This document shows positions 36,452 to 49,926 of a DNA stretch of 64,000 bases, piece after piece. The translations under genes were made by a program, and so were the position numbers. The DNA lies in the NCBI GenBank assembly GCA_026874595.1, contig CM049314.1, positions 17,602,729-17,666,728 on the forward strand, in the 5' to 3' direction. The notes under the pieces were generated by a model. That model had not been told where the DNA came from. It ran no database searches and saw only the letters and a list, made by a program, of their open reading frames with translations. How positions within the stretch are numbered: position 1 is the first letter of the stretch; the number at the start of each line of letters is the position of its first letter. This DNA comes from Sipunculus nudus. Its lineage: Eukaryota > Annelida > Sipuncula > Golfingiida > Sipunculidae.

Positions 36452-37528
36452 CACTATACTATGTTGTCAGATATCGATTGGCCAGATGTGTTTTCCAATA
36501 CGAGGAAAAATGGCACCGAGACCACATTCCGGGGGATAATGGGATATGCATTAGTGGGTTTTGCGTAGTTCTGTGTACGTAACCCAGACTGAGGACACTC
36601 TCCTGGTGTACTGTAAACTCACTTCTTTCATTCTTATCGCTATGCAATCTCAGTCTGTAATCGTTTATGCTTGTATGGGGCCCATAGGTGTAATATTGAT
36701 ACCGCCAGGTGGCGCCGTGGACGCTTGCACCCACGGATTGCCTTCCACTGGACCGATGTCTGTAAAAACATGTTGTTCACATCGGGGCATACATAACTGT
36801 TTATCATGTAAGTGATACCCAGACCACTAACAGAGTACATATACTTTACTTTTCCAATAAAACATGAAGCCTACTTGCTCCACAAAATGTCAGCTCAACA
36901 TGAAGGAAAAAGGCCCTGTTGCTAAACAAACCGCAGACTGCCCTATACGCTATATTTGCACACGGCACCACACATAGAGTGACAGACGCTTTCTGGTCAA
37001 CTGTCAATTATGAAGACGTGTTTGACAGCCATTTTTCGAATTATTAAAAACATTGCTATCCCGGGAAGAAACAAATGTCGTCGGCATCATGGCCGACCTT
37101 AGTGATAAAGAGTTGAACATCATCTTATATATATGACCTCCAATCAAGGGACAGGCTTGAATACATAAAAAAAATTCATTCCACACGCGACAGCCATTTT
37201 TTTCTGATGAATACTCCTATATTTGTATGTCTAATGAGCCGCGGAATCATAATTATAATTAAGTTCAAATTTACTGTTCACAAAAAAAAGACCTGATCGG
37301 TCATTGTATACAACGTGAACTTTACTTTTTTCACCACACAATATATTATTCACATTTAATAACCATGCACTTAATGATTTTTAATAATGGAGATGAATTA
37401 ACACAGGGTTTGTATATATATGTGTGTGTGTGTGTGTGTGTATTGGTGTCGCGCCACTCAGGTGATCATATGTAACTTCTTCATTTGTGCGAATATCGAC
37501 GCTTGCTGTATACATGGACATCATTGTA
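36452..37528. other. Intergenic, no supported gene
   Basis: Open frames of 60-91 codons without recognisable similarity. A (GT)n tract lies at about 37422-37442. Confidence 0.5.
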
Positions 37529-38540
37529 TCCCCAGACAAAGTCGGGATACTATGGTTTAAGGACGGTCGCTCCGCCGCCGCAGAGATTTCGTTTGGACGC
37601 GATAACTAAAAAAATATTTTACGGATCTTTACCAAACTTAACATGTGCATAGATATGGGTGAGTGGACGACGCCTATTTAAAATGGGGTCATGACCTTTT
37701 CTAGGAGAGTGACCTTGGCCTTGAAGATGTCAATTTTGGGGGAAAATCACACAAATTCTTAAATATCTCAAGAAATCTTGCATGGATTGATCCAAAAATC
37801 AAGTTGACCAAAGACCTTGGATAGTGTTGTCATTTACCGGAAACTGGTGACGCCACCTGTTTTCCTTTTCTTTTTTGTGCCGTTTAATACCCCCATCAAT
37901 GCCACTTATGAGTACTGTGAGCATTATAAGTAAAAAACTAATTGACAGATTTCTTTCATATTATGCATATACATAGATATGGGTTATGGGATGATGTATA
38001 CATAAACTGGGGTCATGACCTTTCGTATGAGAGTGGCCTTGACCTTGAATAATGCGATATATGGTGAAAAATAAATATCTCCATAAGGGATGCATGTTTT
38101 GGTCCAAAAATCAAATTGACTGAAGATCTTGGATGGCTTTGTCTTCCTTGGAAGACGGGTGGCGCCACCTGTCATTTTCTTGTTTTTGTGCCTTTTAATA
38201 CCCCATCATTGCCACTTAACAGTACTGGGAGCATTATAATTAAAAAAACCAATGGACAGATTTCTTTCATATTATGCATATACATAGACATGGGTTATGG
38301 GATGATGTACATAAGAATTGGGGTCATGACCTTTCATTAAAGTGGCCTTGACCTTGAATAATGCCATATATGGTGGAAATCACACAAAATCATAAATATC
38401 TCTATGAGGGATGGATGGAAGAACCCATAGTGGCTTACCAAGTGTCAGTATATGCTACTGTAGATGGGGGGGGGTTCTTAAAGGGGGGGATTAAATTGTC
38501 TAGGGATATTAGGGCACCTGCGCTGCCAAGAAATATCTAT
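37529..38540 (+). mobile_element. Helitron-like non-autonomous element H2, three internal units
   Basis: The 5' end is A|TCCCCAGACAAAGTCGGGAT and GTATCCC/GGGATAC can form a 7-bp hairpin over 37526-37550. The 3' end is GGCACCTGCGCTGCC, AAGAAATAT then CTAT, so both the hairpin and the CTAG are mutated in this copy. Internal units start near 37687, 38011 and 38321. The G-run sits at 38466-38474, the same relative place as in the other copies. Confidence 0.8.
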
Positions 38541-39533
38541 TTTTTTTTGGGGGGGGGGGGGGGGTAACATGAATAGGTATTGATATAGCATTCACTTACT
38601 CAGGAGTCAGAATACATCTGTATATAGAGTGAAGGTGCACAAATGAACCCGTGGATATTTGTTATCATACACGCATATACTTAAGATTTATACTCATAAT
38701 AATATTTTATTCTTGTCGTATATCTTGTCACTGTTTTTTACGGGGTCTGCGTAGCTCTGTCAGCTGCTATCAGATAAACATCACGATAGGGTTTTGTAAT
38801 CACTCTTGAGACCACGTGACAACTGAAACGAGGGGTATAATGTGCGAACTTCACACTGCGAGGACCACGTGTGTCTAAAGGTTACATAGATTATCGCCTT
38901 AGAGATGACTGACGGCTTGATTTCATAACAAATGTGCTGATTTTAATGAAGTTTCATGAAGTATTTTTATTTCTTGTTGCCATGCAGGACGACGATGACG
39001 ATTATAAAATTGACATTTTCACAGTTGAAATTATTTTGATGATGACGAAAACAAGTTTACGACAACAACGAGAATGATGACGATATCAGGTTTACGACAA
39101 CGACGACGAAGCTGATGGTACGGAAATCACGATTTTACGACAACGAAGATGATAATGATAACATCAGGTTTACGACATCAACGACGACTGTGTTGTTAGT
39201 TTTGATGTGTCCGTATTTTAGAAATTGATTGTATTCATAATGAAGATGACGGAATTTACTTGTGATACTGATAAAGATTGATAGTGATGTATTAATTATC
39301 TTGCTATAAGTGCTGTTCATCGTGGGTTTTATGAAAATGACTATTTTATAGGTTTATGATAATAACATATTGTTGCGATGGATGGTTATAAATTTCATAA
39401 TTAAGATGATAACCAATTAACCATGAAACCATTAAACATAATAAAAATGTAGATTATGCTTTAGGTTGTTACGTTTTTCATGTAGGTGGTAATGATGACA
39501 ATTATTGTGATAATGACACCGTGAACATTGTAG
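38541..39533. other. Intergenic with GAC/AAC-rich imperfect repeats
   Basis: It contains a G-run (38549-38564) and, from about 39000 to 39190, three imperfect copies of a block with ATCAGGTTTACGACAACGAC and GATGATGACGAT-like sequence. No gene is supported. Confidence 0.5.
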
Positions 39534-39603
39534 GTCTCCAAACGAGACGGCAGAAACATCTCAACAGACAACCCAGGGACAGAACTCGACGAAGACGAAA
39601 AAG
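39534..39603 (+). CDS. Weak candidate internal exon of unknown gene
   Basis: Seventy bases lie between ACATTGTAG and a consensus donor GTAAGA. They read VSKRDGRNISTDNPGTELDE then DEK and a split codon. The composition is less AT-rich than the flanks and looks protein-like and hydrophilic. I recognise no family. The acceptor lacks a pyrimidine tract, and no partner exon was found within several kilobases. It could be chance. Confidence 0.2.
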
Positions 39604-39701
39604 GTAAGAAAAAATCAGACACTATACACTTTCTAAGTCGAACCCAAAAATCACAGCACCAAGCACGAACAAATCGTATATATAAGAAAACTGGACGATC
39701 C

Positions 39702-39886
39702 AAGATGACCCTGCCGTGATCGTTAAAGGCATCGCAACATGTTACTGCCGTGATCCTTAAAACCGCCGCAACATGGCACTGCCACGATCCTTACACCGTC
39801 GCCTCAACATGACACTGCCGTGATCCTTAAAAGCACCGCAAGATGACACTGCGGTGATCCTTAAAGCCGCCGCAACATGACACCGT
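39702..39886. repeat. Tandem repeat of about 37 bp, five units
   Basis: Units read like ATGACACTGCCGTGATCCTT followed by AAA-GCCGCCGCAAC. Successive copies differ at several positions. Confidence 0.9.
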
Positions 39887-40419
39887 CTGTCGTATCGTTT
39901 ATACACCACGCGTACGGCTGGTGCATAAATGAACATACTAGTATTTCTGGGAGGTGTTGAATTTCCACAAGCATACCTGTGTCAATGTGAGCCGGAGATT
40001 ATTTCGGTCGACTCTAGGAATTGTTCTGCTTGTCGTATAACCATGAAGATAGCTATCAGCTGTGTATGTGAAATCGTTTATGAGAGAAACCATGGTTTAT
40101 CCTTCGCTGTTTGTGTGAAGAGACCATTATCTACTGTTGCTGCTACGCTATATTTAAAACGAACAGGTTAGTGTGCGTTAGTGTGGGTGTGATGGTGTGT
40201 GACTGGGTGTGTGATGGTTTATATGTGTGAAGAGGATTAAGGTCATTGTGAAAATATACATTAGTTTTTCATGTTAATAATTTTTGCGATATTTACATAC
40301 TACTGTACTTGTAACGTGCGCTGTGTGTTTCTAGTTGTTGGAGGAAAACCTATCAACAAACATTGGCGAAAACATATCACCACATTTTATAAGCCCGATG
40401 TAACCCCATAACAAAACCC

Positions 40420-40514
40420 GAGAGAGAGAGAGAGAGGGGGGGGGGGGGGGCGGGGGAGGCGGCGGGGGGGGGGGGGGGCGGGGGGGGCGAGGGGGGGGGG
40501 GGGAGAGAGAGAGA
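40420..40514. repeat. (GA)n and poly-G/C-interrupted purine tract
   Basis: A 95-bp purine strand: (AG)n, then G-runs interrupted by single C or A, then (AG)n again. It is a strong candidate for G-quadruplex or triplex structure and for assembly error. Confidence 0.9.
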
Positions 40515-40603
40515 ACAATGTCGGGTAATGATCGAGCCCTTGTTTGTATTGTGCTTTCATGGATTCGTAATCAGTATACCGGCGCAAGTGCATGTATGAT
40601 CCA

Positions 40604-40796
40604 CAACGGTTACCCATGACTATAGCAACACAAGACACGGTTACCGTGACTATAGCAACGCAAGACATGGTTACCGTGACTATAGCAACACAATGCACGG
40701 TAACAGTGACTATAGCAACACAATGCACAATTACCGTGCCCATAGCAACACAAGACACGGTTACCCGTGACTAAAGCAACACAATTCAGGGTTACC
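40604..40796. repeat. 30-bp minisatellite, about six units
   Basis: The unit is CACGGTTACCGTGACTATAG followed by CAACACAAGA. CACGGTTACCGTG is itself a palindrome-like core (CACGGT..ACCGTG). Open frames across it on both strands are repeat artefacts. Confidence 0.9.
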
Positions 40797-41505
40797 CGAC
40801 GCGTGGTGACCTACCCGACTCCCGGTGATTGACCTCGCGTGCATGAACTCGTGCGTTTTTCACTGAGGGGTTTACATGGCTGGCTGAATGTGTGTGAAAA
40901 ATTCACCTCCATCACAGGACGTGCGACTCGGTCAGTTTTAATTACAAATTATGACACATACACTTGAAAGAAAAAAATAGATAACTCACTGAAAAATCAA
41001 AGTATTTAACATCATTATTATGATTCACGGTGGTGGCTCTCTATCGTTATCACGCAACCCATCTATAGCCACGCCGTGGAAATGCCCGTGTGTCCTGAGG
41101 TGGGATATATTCCAAATTTTTCCCATAAAGCCGGAGGACTTAGGGATTATCTCGCGAAAGGTCCATCGAAGAGCCACTTAATTGCATCCACCGGGGGTCA
41201 ATAACAACTTTTCCAAAGTCACGTGGACCTGTCCCAATACAAGAGCATGTAATATGCTAGTATACAAAATGTACAAAGGACCGTTATTTGTATTATTGTC
41301 ATTTCTGTTCTATGCAGACTATTAATAAGAGTTTGAAGCATAAACTACATGACGTTCACTTAACATGAAATAAAAATTTTGAAACACTAAAAAATAAATT
41401 CAACGTTTTTGTGTCAAATACTCTTATGAAAATTGTTATTTTCGCAGTTATTACGAACATTGACATGGTATGTTACTTAGTAATGCAGGATTTACATTAA
41501 TTGTT
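40797..41505. other. Intergenic, no supported feature
   Basis: Nothing recognisable on either strand. Confidence 0.5.
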
Positions 41506-42754
41506 TCCCCAGACAAAGTCGGGATGCTCTAGTTTAAGGAGGGTCGCGCCGCCGCCGCCGATATTTCGTTTGGACGCGAAAACTCAAAAAATATTTTACG
41601 GGTCTTTACCAAACTTGACATGTGCATAGATATGGGTGAGAGGACGATGCCTATTTAAAATGGGTCGATGACCTTTACTAGAAGATTGACCTTGACCTTG
41701 AATAGATCCATTTTGGAGGAAAATCACACAAATTCTTAAATATCTCAAAAAATATTTCCTGGATTGATCGAAAAATCAACTTGACCGAAGATCTAGGACA
41801 GTGTTGTCAGATACCAAAACGGTCGCGCCACCTGTTATCATTTTCTTGTTTTTGTGCCGTTTAAACCCCCCATCATTGGCACTTTACAGTACTGTGAGCA
41901 TTATCAGTCACAAACTTATGGACAGATTTTTTTTATATTTTGCATATATATAAAAATGGGTAATGGGATGATGTATATATATATTGGGGTCATGACCTTT
42001 CCTATGAGAGTGGCCTTGACCTTACATATTGCCATCTATGGTGAAAATTACACAAATTAATAAATATCTAAATAAGAGATGCATGGATTGGTCCGGAAAT
42101 CAACTTTACCCGAAGATCTTGGATAGTATTGTCATATACCGGAAACTGGTGGCGCCACCTGTTATTCTTTTACTTGTTTCCGTGCCGTTTAATACCCCCT
42201 TCATTTACACTAATGGACATATTTCTTTCATATTATGCATATATATAGACTTGGGTTATGGGATGATGTATTTATAATTTGGGGTCATGACCTTTCCTAT
42301 GAGAGAAACCTTGACCTTGAATATTGCCATCTATGGTGAAAATCACACAAAATCATTAATATCTCAAAAAGGGATGCATGGATTGGTCAAAAAATCAAAT
42401 TGACCGAAGATCTTGGATAGTGTTGTCGTGTACCGGAAACTGATGGTGCCACCTGTTATTCTTTTACTTGTTGTCGTGCCGTTTAATACCCCATCATTGC
42501 CACTTAACAGTACTGTTAGCATAAGAAATCAAAAACTAATGGACACATTTCTTTCATATTTTTCATATACATAGACATGGGTTAGGGGATGATATATATT
42601 GAAATTGGGGTCCTGACGTTTTCTATGAGAGTGACCTTTTCTATGAGAGTGGTCTGATATTAATTGCTGCTGTAGACGGGGGCCTATTCTTAAAGGGGGG
42701 AGGGGTTAATTGTCTGGGGATACTATGGCACCTGCGGTGCCAAGAAAAATCTAG
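41506..42754 (+). mobile_element. Helitron-like non-autonomous element H3, four internal units
   Basis: The start is TCCCCAGACAAAGTCGGGAT preceded by T rather than A. The end is GGCACCTGCGGTGCC, AAGAAAAAT, CTAG|T. Internal units begin near 41663, 41986, 42281 and 42607 (the last is truncated). A subterminal TTGTCTGGGGATACTATGG (about 42709-42727) is the inverse of the 5' CCCCAGACAA. The reading frames within it are short. Confidence 0.82.
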
Positions 42755-43978
42755 TTTTCATCATAAAGTGCAATCATAATATAAAAGGATTTAAGCTTTT
42801 CAGCCTTTCCTTGATGTCCTCAGTTATATATAGCCCAAGACATACCCGTGTATCATAGAATTCTTTCAATCGTTAGCTTATCTGACCTGTATAGAACTTT
42901 TACATATAATCTAAAAAATCAAGTGTTTTGGCCCTACAAGTTGAATCTGCATCAATGCTCCTGATTAACAGGCAAAAAAGGATACTCCAGAGACGTTGAT
43001 CAAGACAGTAAATAACCTGCGGTCAAAGTATAAAGTTCATTAAAAATGTAGCTTCCTGGTTTACAGTCAGCTTACCCAAACCTGCCAGAGCGATCGATGT
43101 ATGACCGTCTATGGTTTAGCTTTAGGCTTATATACTGCCACAAACCATTCCTGTCCCAATAAAGATAACGAATCTGCGCTCTGTGTAATGAACGTGTACA
43201 CCACCACCGCTAAACAGATAAACCACTATATTTACGCCACCGTCACACCATCACACTATAACTATGATCCTTATAATCGGCCATTGATGACAGGCAGCTT
43301 TTCAGTGTATATATAAGTATCTTACCTGTCGAGTAAAATGTACCTGGAAATACGCTGCATTTCATGTTTACATAACAAAAAAGAATGGGAATTGTTTAGA
43401 ACAATTTGAGTACAATTCATACTTGAACTAACGTCACCAAGTACCCTGTGTTATGTCAGCAGGGGTGATCGGACACTTAAATGTTGGAGGTTATATGAAG
43501 TGACTTGTTGTTTTATTATAAACATGCCAGGCCTGGACGGAGGGTTTCGTGTACTGCAAATATGTCTCCTTTTTAGTTACTCACCACTAGAGTTATATCG
43601 ATTTTCTGGCTGAGTAATGAGACCCAGTCGACTGTTAACTGTGTGTCCCGGCCTCGCTTCATTGATCAGAGTGATGAGTATATACGGGGAATGTGGGCGT
43701 CATGAGTGTAAATATTCATCAGGTACAGTTAAAACACTCCATGAATATGCAGTTTTTATATCTTTATTTTTTTCTGGAGAGGAGGAGCATAAGGTGCTGC
43801 CATCTGACGGCCGTTTTTCCCAAACCTCACCTGAGACCCTGAATAAAAAACTTCCCTCAGTAAAATTTGTAATGATAATAAACAATAATGATAACAATAA
43901 CATCAGCAACAACAACATCAACAAAAATAATAATGGTAATTATAATAATAATAATTATAAAAATAATACTAATAATAA
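42755..43978. other. Intergenic, no supported gene
   Basis: The 149-codon frame beginning at 43617 ends in Asn codons from an AAT/AAC array (43873-43978) and has no recognisable similarity. Confidence 0.5.
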
Positions 43979-44700
43979 TGTTACGGAACCTAATATCAAT
44001 AGATCACATAGTCGTGACGAACATACATTTGGTAATGGAGATAAAAAAAAAAATCATATTCTGTAACACTAGGCGGCGTGAAATGTCTAGGGGAATGAAT
44101 AAAGAAGTCAGTGGTTTTTTTGTTAAGAAATATTTATAATTTATTCTAAAGACAATGACAACACAGTATAACAATAGTACAATAGTAAATCAATACAAGT
44201 ATATAAATAAAGTGTACAGTACCTGGATACCACCACTGTCACAGCGACAAAAAGTCCTTTAAAGCATATAATCCAGATGAACAGTTCACACAGATCTTCT
44301 CAGAGAATAACAGTCCAGTTCAATCACAAATTAAATTTGTTGTAAACCAAAAGTGAAATCCTGGCAGTGATCCCATAGGCAAAAATGAAGACTATATAAA
44401 ATCCGTTAAAAGCTATAACTGCCGCAATTATCAGAAAAGGTCCACAAACTGACTTAGACTCTTATGTGTCCGCTGGAATATTTCTCTACTCTCTCCCGGC
44501 TCTAAACACAGCCCCTTATCTATAACTTTTCCCCTCAAGCCGAGAACTTTCCATTTCCCGAACAATCTATAGAACCCATAATACACACGTTAAGGAAACA
44601 TCTAGAACAACGAACGCTGTGTTTCTACATATCAGGGTTCACACGTGGGCCGGCCCGGCTCAGCCAGGCGAGAAAGTCCCAGACTAGCATGACCGCTGTG
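43979..44700. repeat. Interspersed repeat R, copy 2 (uninterrupted)
   Basis: It starts TGTTACGGAACCTAATATCA right after a trinucleotide array and runs without the 2.4-kb insert found in copy 1. At 44110-44126 GTGGTTTTTTTGTTAAG is the empty-site equivalent. The right end is unclear; similarity fades before the (ATA)n array. Both copies abut microsatellites. No coding potential was seen. The family is not identified (TGTTAC..GTAACA would suit LTR ends but a full LTR was not found). Confidence 0.75.
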
Positions 44701-44811
44701 TTTACACGTCAGACCCCACGCGTGGGCCTGGCTATGCCGCCATAGCAACGGACAATGCTAGCGCCGCACATACACATTGTAAGGCTGCTGCATACAATAA
44801 AAGAGACATCT

Positions 44812-44813
<2 letters not shown>

Positions 44814-44888
<75 letters not shown>

Positions 44889-44895
44889 TATAATA
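44814..44895. repeat. (ATA)n microsatellite
   Basis: About 26 trinucleotide units. Confidence 0.97.
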
Positions 44896-46074
44896 ATATC
44901 TCCGATGTTTAAGCGTAAAGAGACTTATGAACCGACAAAAAATGAGAAGAAAAATAGGTAACGTAAAAATTATTCGAGAAGAAACGAAAATTGAGCAGTT
45001 TTTTGGAGTATATATATGGTGTGTATATGCATTGCTTCCAGCAACATTCCCGTTCGCACAGTAGGAAAAGTGGACATGTATAGACACAGACCCTGTAATA
45101 ACCGCTGTAACTGTGGGGAGTCGGACGACACCTCGGTGTGGAGACGTATATATTTCAACGTGATAGAAATCTGCATTCTAATAATAGATGCAAGTCTCCG
45201 CCATTCATATATTTGGCCCATTATTTTCATATAGGTTCATTCGTGCATAAGTGACTAGACATTCGTGAATATTCCTTGATGACGTTCCTAAAACCGGAGC
45301 ATTTTCCGGATCCATACCAAAGTCTAATCGATTCTATGTAGACATATTCCCGAAAATGACCTGAAATTTCATGAGATTCCGTTCATGACTGGGTGAGTTA
45401 TGTTGCATGTGAACAAACACACACACGATTACCCTAAAAAATACAGAAAGAGACATGCGAATCCGTAAAATACATGTTGGGTGACAGGTTTATTCAGCAA
45501 AGAGAAAGTGTAAGTAGGAGCACGGGCGTGACGGTGACCGGGTGTCGCGTGTGAGCATATCATTATTAAAACTCGGCGTGTCTTGATCTTGTATTCTGCC
45601 GGTCAGAATCAAGCACACGTGGGCAGGAAGCCGGCCAGACACACATGCATAAATGTGAAATGTTTGGTATGTGACTGAATCAAGTTTGTATTCCGTGCGA
45701 GGCCTGTAATCCCCTGTGTACAGGGTGTCCTGTATTATCCGCACACGCACGCAACACAGGGGATAAGCAGGGAAGGGGACCATCTCAGAAGGACATTGCA
45801 TGGGGAGTTTGCAGTTATGTAAGGCCAAAAAAGGGATGGTTCTCAGACACCTTTTTCTTTAAATCAGTCAGGGCGGGCGATATTGTATTTTAACCTATTT
45901 TTAAATATTTCGATAAAAATGTCTTATGATCAGGGAAAAGAATGAAAATAACAGATTTTTTTCCTAAACAGGTGAAAGCAGAGTAATGTTCTTAAGTCTT
46001 GTATTCTCAATTTTTTTTGCATTAATTTCTAATTTTAACAGTTGTACAGTTATAAATGAACATTAATCAAATGA
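44896..46074. other. Intergenic; possible LINE-type 3' tail at 45300-45430
   Basis: GACCTGAAATTTCATGAGATTCCG and TGGGTGAGTTATGTTGCATG followed by an ACACACAC end resemble the tails of common invertebrate LINE-derived repeats. This is from memory of the pattern and is weak. The 112-codon minus frame at 45490-45828 has no recognisable similarity. Confidence 0.3.
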
Positions 46075-46216
46075 ACGTTTCTCAAGTTGATAGATGTAAG
46101 AAGCTATATAGTTGCTTGCTATAAGCGTCAGTGTATGCTGCTGAAGATGGGGGGGGGGGGGGGGGGCTTAATTGTCTGGGGATACTATGGCACCTGCGGT
46201 GCCAAGAAATATCTAG
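46075..46216 (+). mobile_element. Helitron-like element H4, 3' end fragment
   Basis: Only the terminal ~140 bp remain, beginning near TTTCTCAAGTTGAT as in H1 at 26819, with the G-run (46149-46166), TTGTCTGGGGATACTATGGC, the 3' hairpin and AAGAAATATCTAG|T intact. It is truncated on the 5' side. Confidence 0.85.
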
Positions 46217-47553
46217 TTTTAATTGTCAATACATGTTATTATCCAGGGAAAAGTTAAGAAAGAAAGGCTGAATTTTTATTATAGGGATGGCAAAAAAGGC
46301 GACATGCATTTTCAGGTAAGAAAAATGAACTTCAAGTGAAAAAAGAGATTATAAGGAGAAGAAATGGTACATTAAAATATACCTGATGAAGGAAGAAAAA
46401 TATCGAAAGAGCGGTACGGCTACAGATAATTAAAGAATGTTCTATTCTAACTTGGGGGGGGGGGGGGGGAAGACGGGGGAAAAGAAAGATAAGAGATAAT
46501 CGCGACGATACTTGTACACATGCTTTGATGAGCGAGGCTCATGAAACTATATATTCAAAGAAAATTAATTAGGTTTCTCTAGGCCTCCTAAGTTAAAAAA
46601 AATACGACAGCTGATGTCCCGATGAAGACTGAAGATCGCCACATGTACGGCAACGAAATGGGAACAAATCAGAGATTTGTTTTATGAAATATAATTCCTT
46701 TAAATTATGTGCACGTGTTAAATTCTGCATGTAAAGAAATTTATTATAAGCACACTACATGCATGCTTGGCGAAGCAAAGTACGGTTTATGAAAGAGAGC
46801 TATATATGTGATAAATAAATCAATATAAACTTTCAGAAATCCCCAGGTGTAAATGATTTAGAAATCGCATCAACAGTTCAATATAATATATATATATAAG
46901 GAAAATTAAAAGATAGAAATTACAAACGTATAATACCGGCAACAAGTATATAAATTTATATAAAAGATCAGTTTTTATTTTTTATAATCAATAGCCCTGG
47001 GTTTACGATAGTGGTTTCAGAAGATAACTGCTGGTTGTTTCACCCTTACATTTTAATTTTACACCCTGACTTCTTAATCCGTCTTCATTTACACTGGTTC
47101 AACTCCAGTCATCGCTGTCTCTAGAATCAATACTTTATTATTACATTATCATCAATGGGGCTGTCCAAACATTTCGTTAATAAAATTGATATTCCTGGGA
47201 GATCCACAGAAAGTGAAACCTATACGCCTCGGCATGACGTTCATGTCAATATACAGCCCCGGGTTTGTCGGGTTATGTCTGGTTATGATGGACGGGTTCA
47301 GTTCCCGCTATAGTTGTGCATGATATCTTCATCTTCCCGTTACCATGGTTACTTGCGAGCCTCTCTTTACATTTTATTATACCGTTTCCAGGTGGCCACG
47401 TATAGTATAGTTTCCCCTTCGTTCTTTTGTCTGCTGACAACTTTACGCAGAAAAGTCTTAACAGGTGTTAATTAAATTTTGCGGAATGTTATATATGATA
47501 ATACCCAATGAAATGCTATTTGGAGGCAATCTAGATTACCATTATATATATAT

Positions 47554-47559
<6 letters not shown>
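46217..47559. other. Intergenic, no supported feature
   Basis: It has a 14-bp G-run at about 46456 and otherwise AT-rich sequence with no convincing exon. Confidence 0.5.

Positions 47560-47611
<52 letters not shown>
47560..47611. repeat. (AT)n microsatellite
   Basis: About 25 AT units following TATATATACATTTT. Confidence 0.95.
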
Positions 47612-47620
<9 letters not shown>

Positions 47621-49886
47621 ATAAAATGACTATTTTCAATTGTGATATATAGCGATCTTTTATCCCAGTTATAGGGTCTCGAGTACAGGTACTTACAGGT
47701 AGATCGATATTTTGAGCCGTTTTGTTCTAGTCCACCAGTGACCCGCGTTAAACAAGCACGACCCTCTGAAAAGAAACGCTGCAAAATTGGATTACACTGT
47801 AAAAAATAAAGGGTTTTCAAAGGGTTCTGAAAGGGTTTATGTTTGAAGATGCCCATTCACCTACCTTTTGTCAAAGAATTTTTGTGATTCCTGGGTTCCT
47901 CTGTCTTTGTTTTAATGATTTCTTATAAGGGTTCCTCTGTTTTTTGTTTAAGAATATTCTTATAAGGCCTCCGTGAAGGATGCATGAACTTGTTTATCAA
48001 CAACATTTTTTATAAACATAGCAATGTTGACAAATGAGAAAAACATGTTACCTCTAAATAAATAAGGTTGTAGATTTTATGTATGCGGAGGTAGAAAGGT
48101 CACTTGTTGCAAAACGCCATTTGTTAAGCTCTGGCTTGTCTGACTTGCTGCCAGATGCCCTTGTTGAATTTGGTTTGATTATTTTGGCGGGCCCCTACAT
48201 ATCATAAACACGTTGATATAAACAAAACAGGCAGCCTGTGCGCGGTGATATCCACCTTTCTGGCCTACTTTTTTCATAAAAGCTCGAAGCGATTTCATTT
48301 AGTTTATAAAGGTCAGATAGTTAAATTGGCCCCTTTAAAAAAAGGTTTTCACTCACTATAACAGAAACCATTTTGACAAATGAACTGTCTAAGAGTTTCT
48401 GCTCAAAAGTTTTTGTTAAAAAAAACCTTTTATGACTATATATGAAAAGTGCAGGATTCAGGCGGAGGGATAGATCAATACTGGATCTGACGACATGTTG
48501 TTGAAATTTCATTCATCATCATGCATGACTTTCCTTAAGAACTGACATCATGCATGGTGTCCAAATATATATACTGACATATATACACGTACACACATAC
48601 GCAAACACACTTATACACACACGCATATATATATATACACACATATGTAAATATGTATGTATACGTAATTGTTGGTGATCTGTCAGCGTTAGACGTTTTT
48701 CAGTCATTCATTTCTCACCATTAGTCATTGCCAAGTGTTTTTTAGTGTCTTCTTAAGGTATATTTTGTTTAGATAAATTAAGAACGATGTTTTTTCTTAA
48801 TTTCCTTAAAAAAATATCGGAAGGTTTATTTGTCTTCTGCTTTATACATACCGGTAGGGATTTAACACCGTCAGAAACATGTAGTTATAGTTTTTAAAGT
48901 GTAACTTTGTTAAAATTAGGCACGGCGCCGACATCAACCAGGCACGTGCAAGTCAGGGTGCATGCATGCGTGAAGGGTGGTGAATTAGGGGGTTTGATGA
49001 ACGCGTATATGTGCTCTCGCACCAGTTTAGTTTGTGTATTAAAACGATCATTTACAATGAAAAATATACGGCGAAAAGTTAAAATAACGCGAAGGTATCG
49101 GTGGCGTTATCGAACTTTCATTGTAACGTAATTTACGTCAGTTTGGAGCAGACGAAAGGCCCGGAAGAGTGGCTTATATATATAATCTCCTGTCAGACGT
49201 CATAAAGGGGCCGTACAATACGCAGACCTACAACGTCTCGCGGAGATGGCATTTGGCTCGGCTCGCCGGAGAAATCGTCTGTATTCCCCGTCATAGCAGG
49301 ATCGATTTTCCCCGCGAGACTAACAGCCACGCAACACTTAGATTGGAATCAAATGAATGGTAAAGAAGCTACCGCTACTTTGATAAAAAAAATACAAACT
49401 AAAAGTGCTCCATTTTCAGAGGACCGTATATCTTACTGGGTCAGGGAATCTAACGTAACTTACTGCGTCTTAAAATTCACCCAGCATGACACACGCATAA
49501 GCTGATATCGTATCCCCGCGTCCGAAAAAATATAAGCTCCGCGTTTTTCTTCCACTTACAACCCGGCGTAGTGATATGCAGTCCTAAGACCTCCATCAAA
49601 TTTCATTTAATCTACGATAAAAAAGTGACGGAAATTAGTTTGTCTTTTATTTCGTTTATTGATTCATGTACACTGGAACCGGAAATCAAGCTCAGTGAAC
49701 TGGAGTTGGCCTTTAACATTACACGGGTCAAGGGTTTGTATTCCCACCACTGTATTTTGAACGTTTCTCGGATTAAAACGTGACGTATACACACATGCCC
49801 TTTGATAGAAGACCTAATCTGGAAATAACGTGTAAAGGCAGAGCTATAAACAAACGGTAGGGTCGAAAGTATCAATATCGATCGAT

Positions 49887-49926
<40 letters not shown>

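Noticed and set aside
40387-40758. 123-codon minus-strand frame rich in Pro and VTVHCVAI repeats
   Set aside because: It combines the G/C-run and the 30-bp minisatellite, both low complexity.
43617-44066. 149-codon plus-strand frame
   Set aside because: The second half is Asn-rich translation of AAT/AAC arrays and runs into repeat R; the first half has no recognised similarity.
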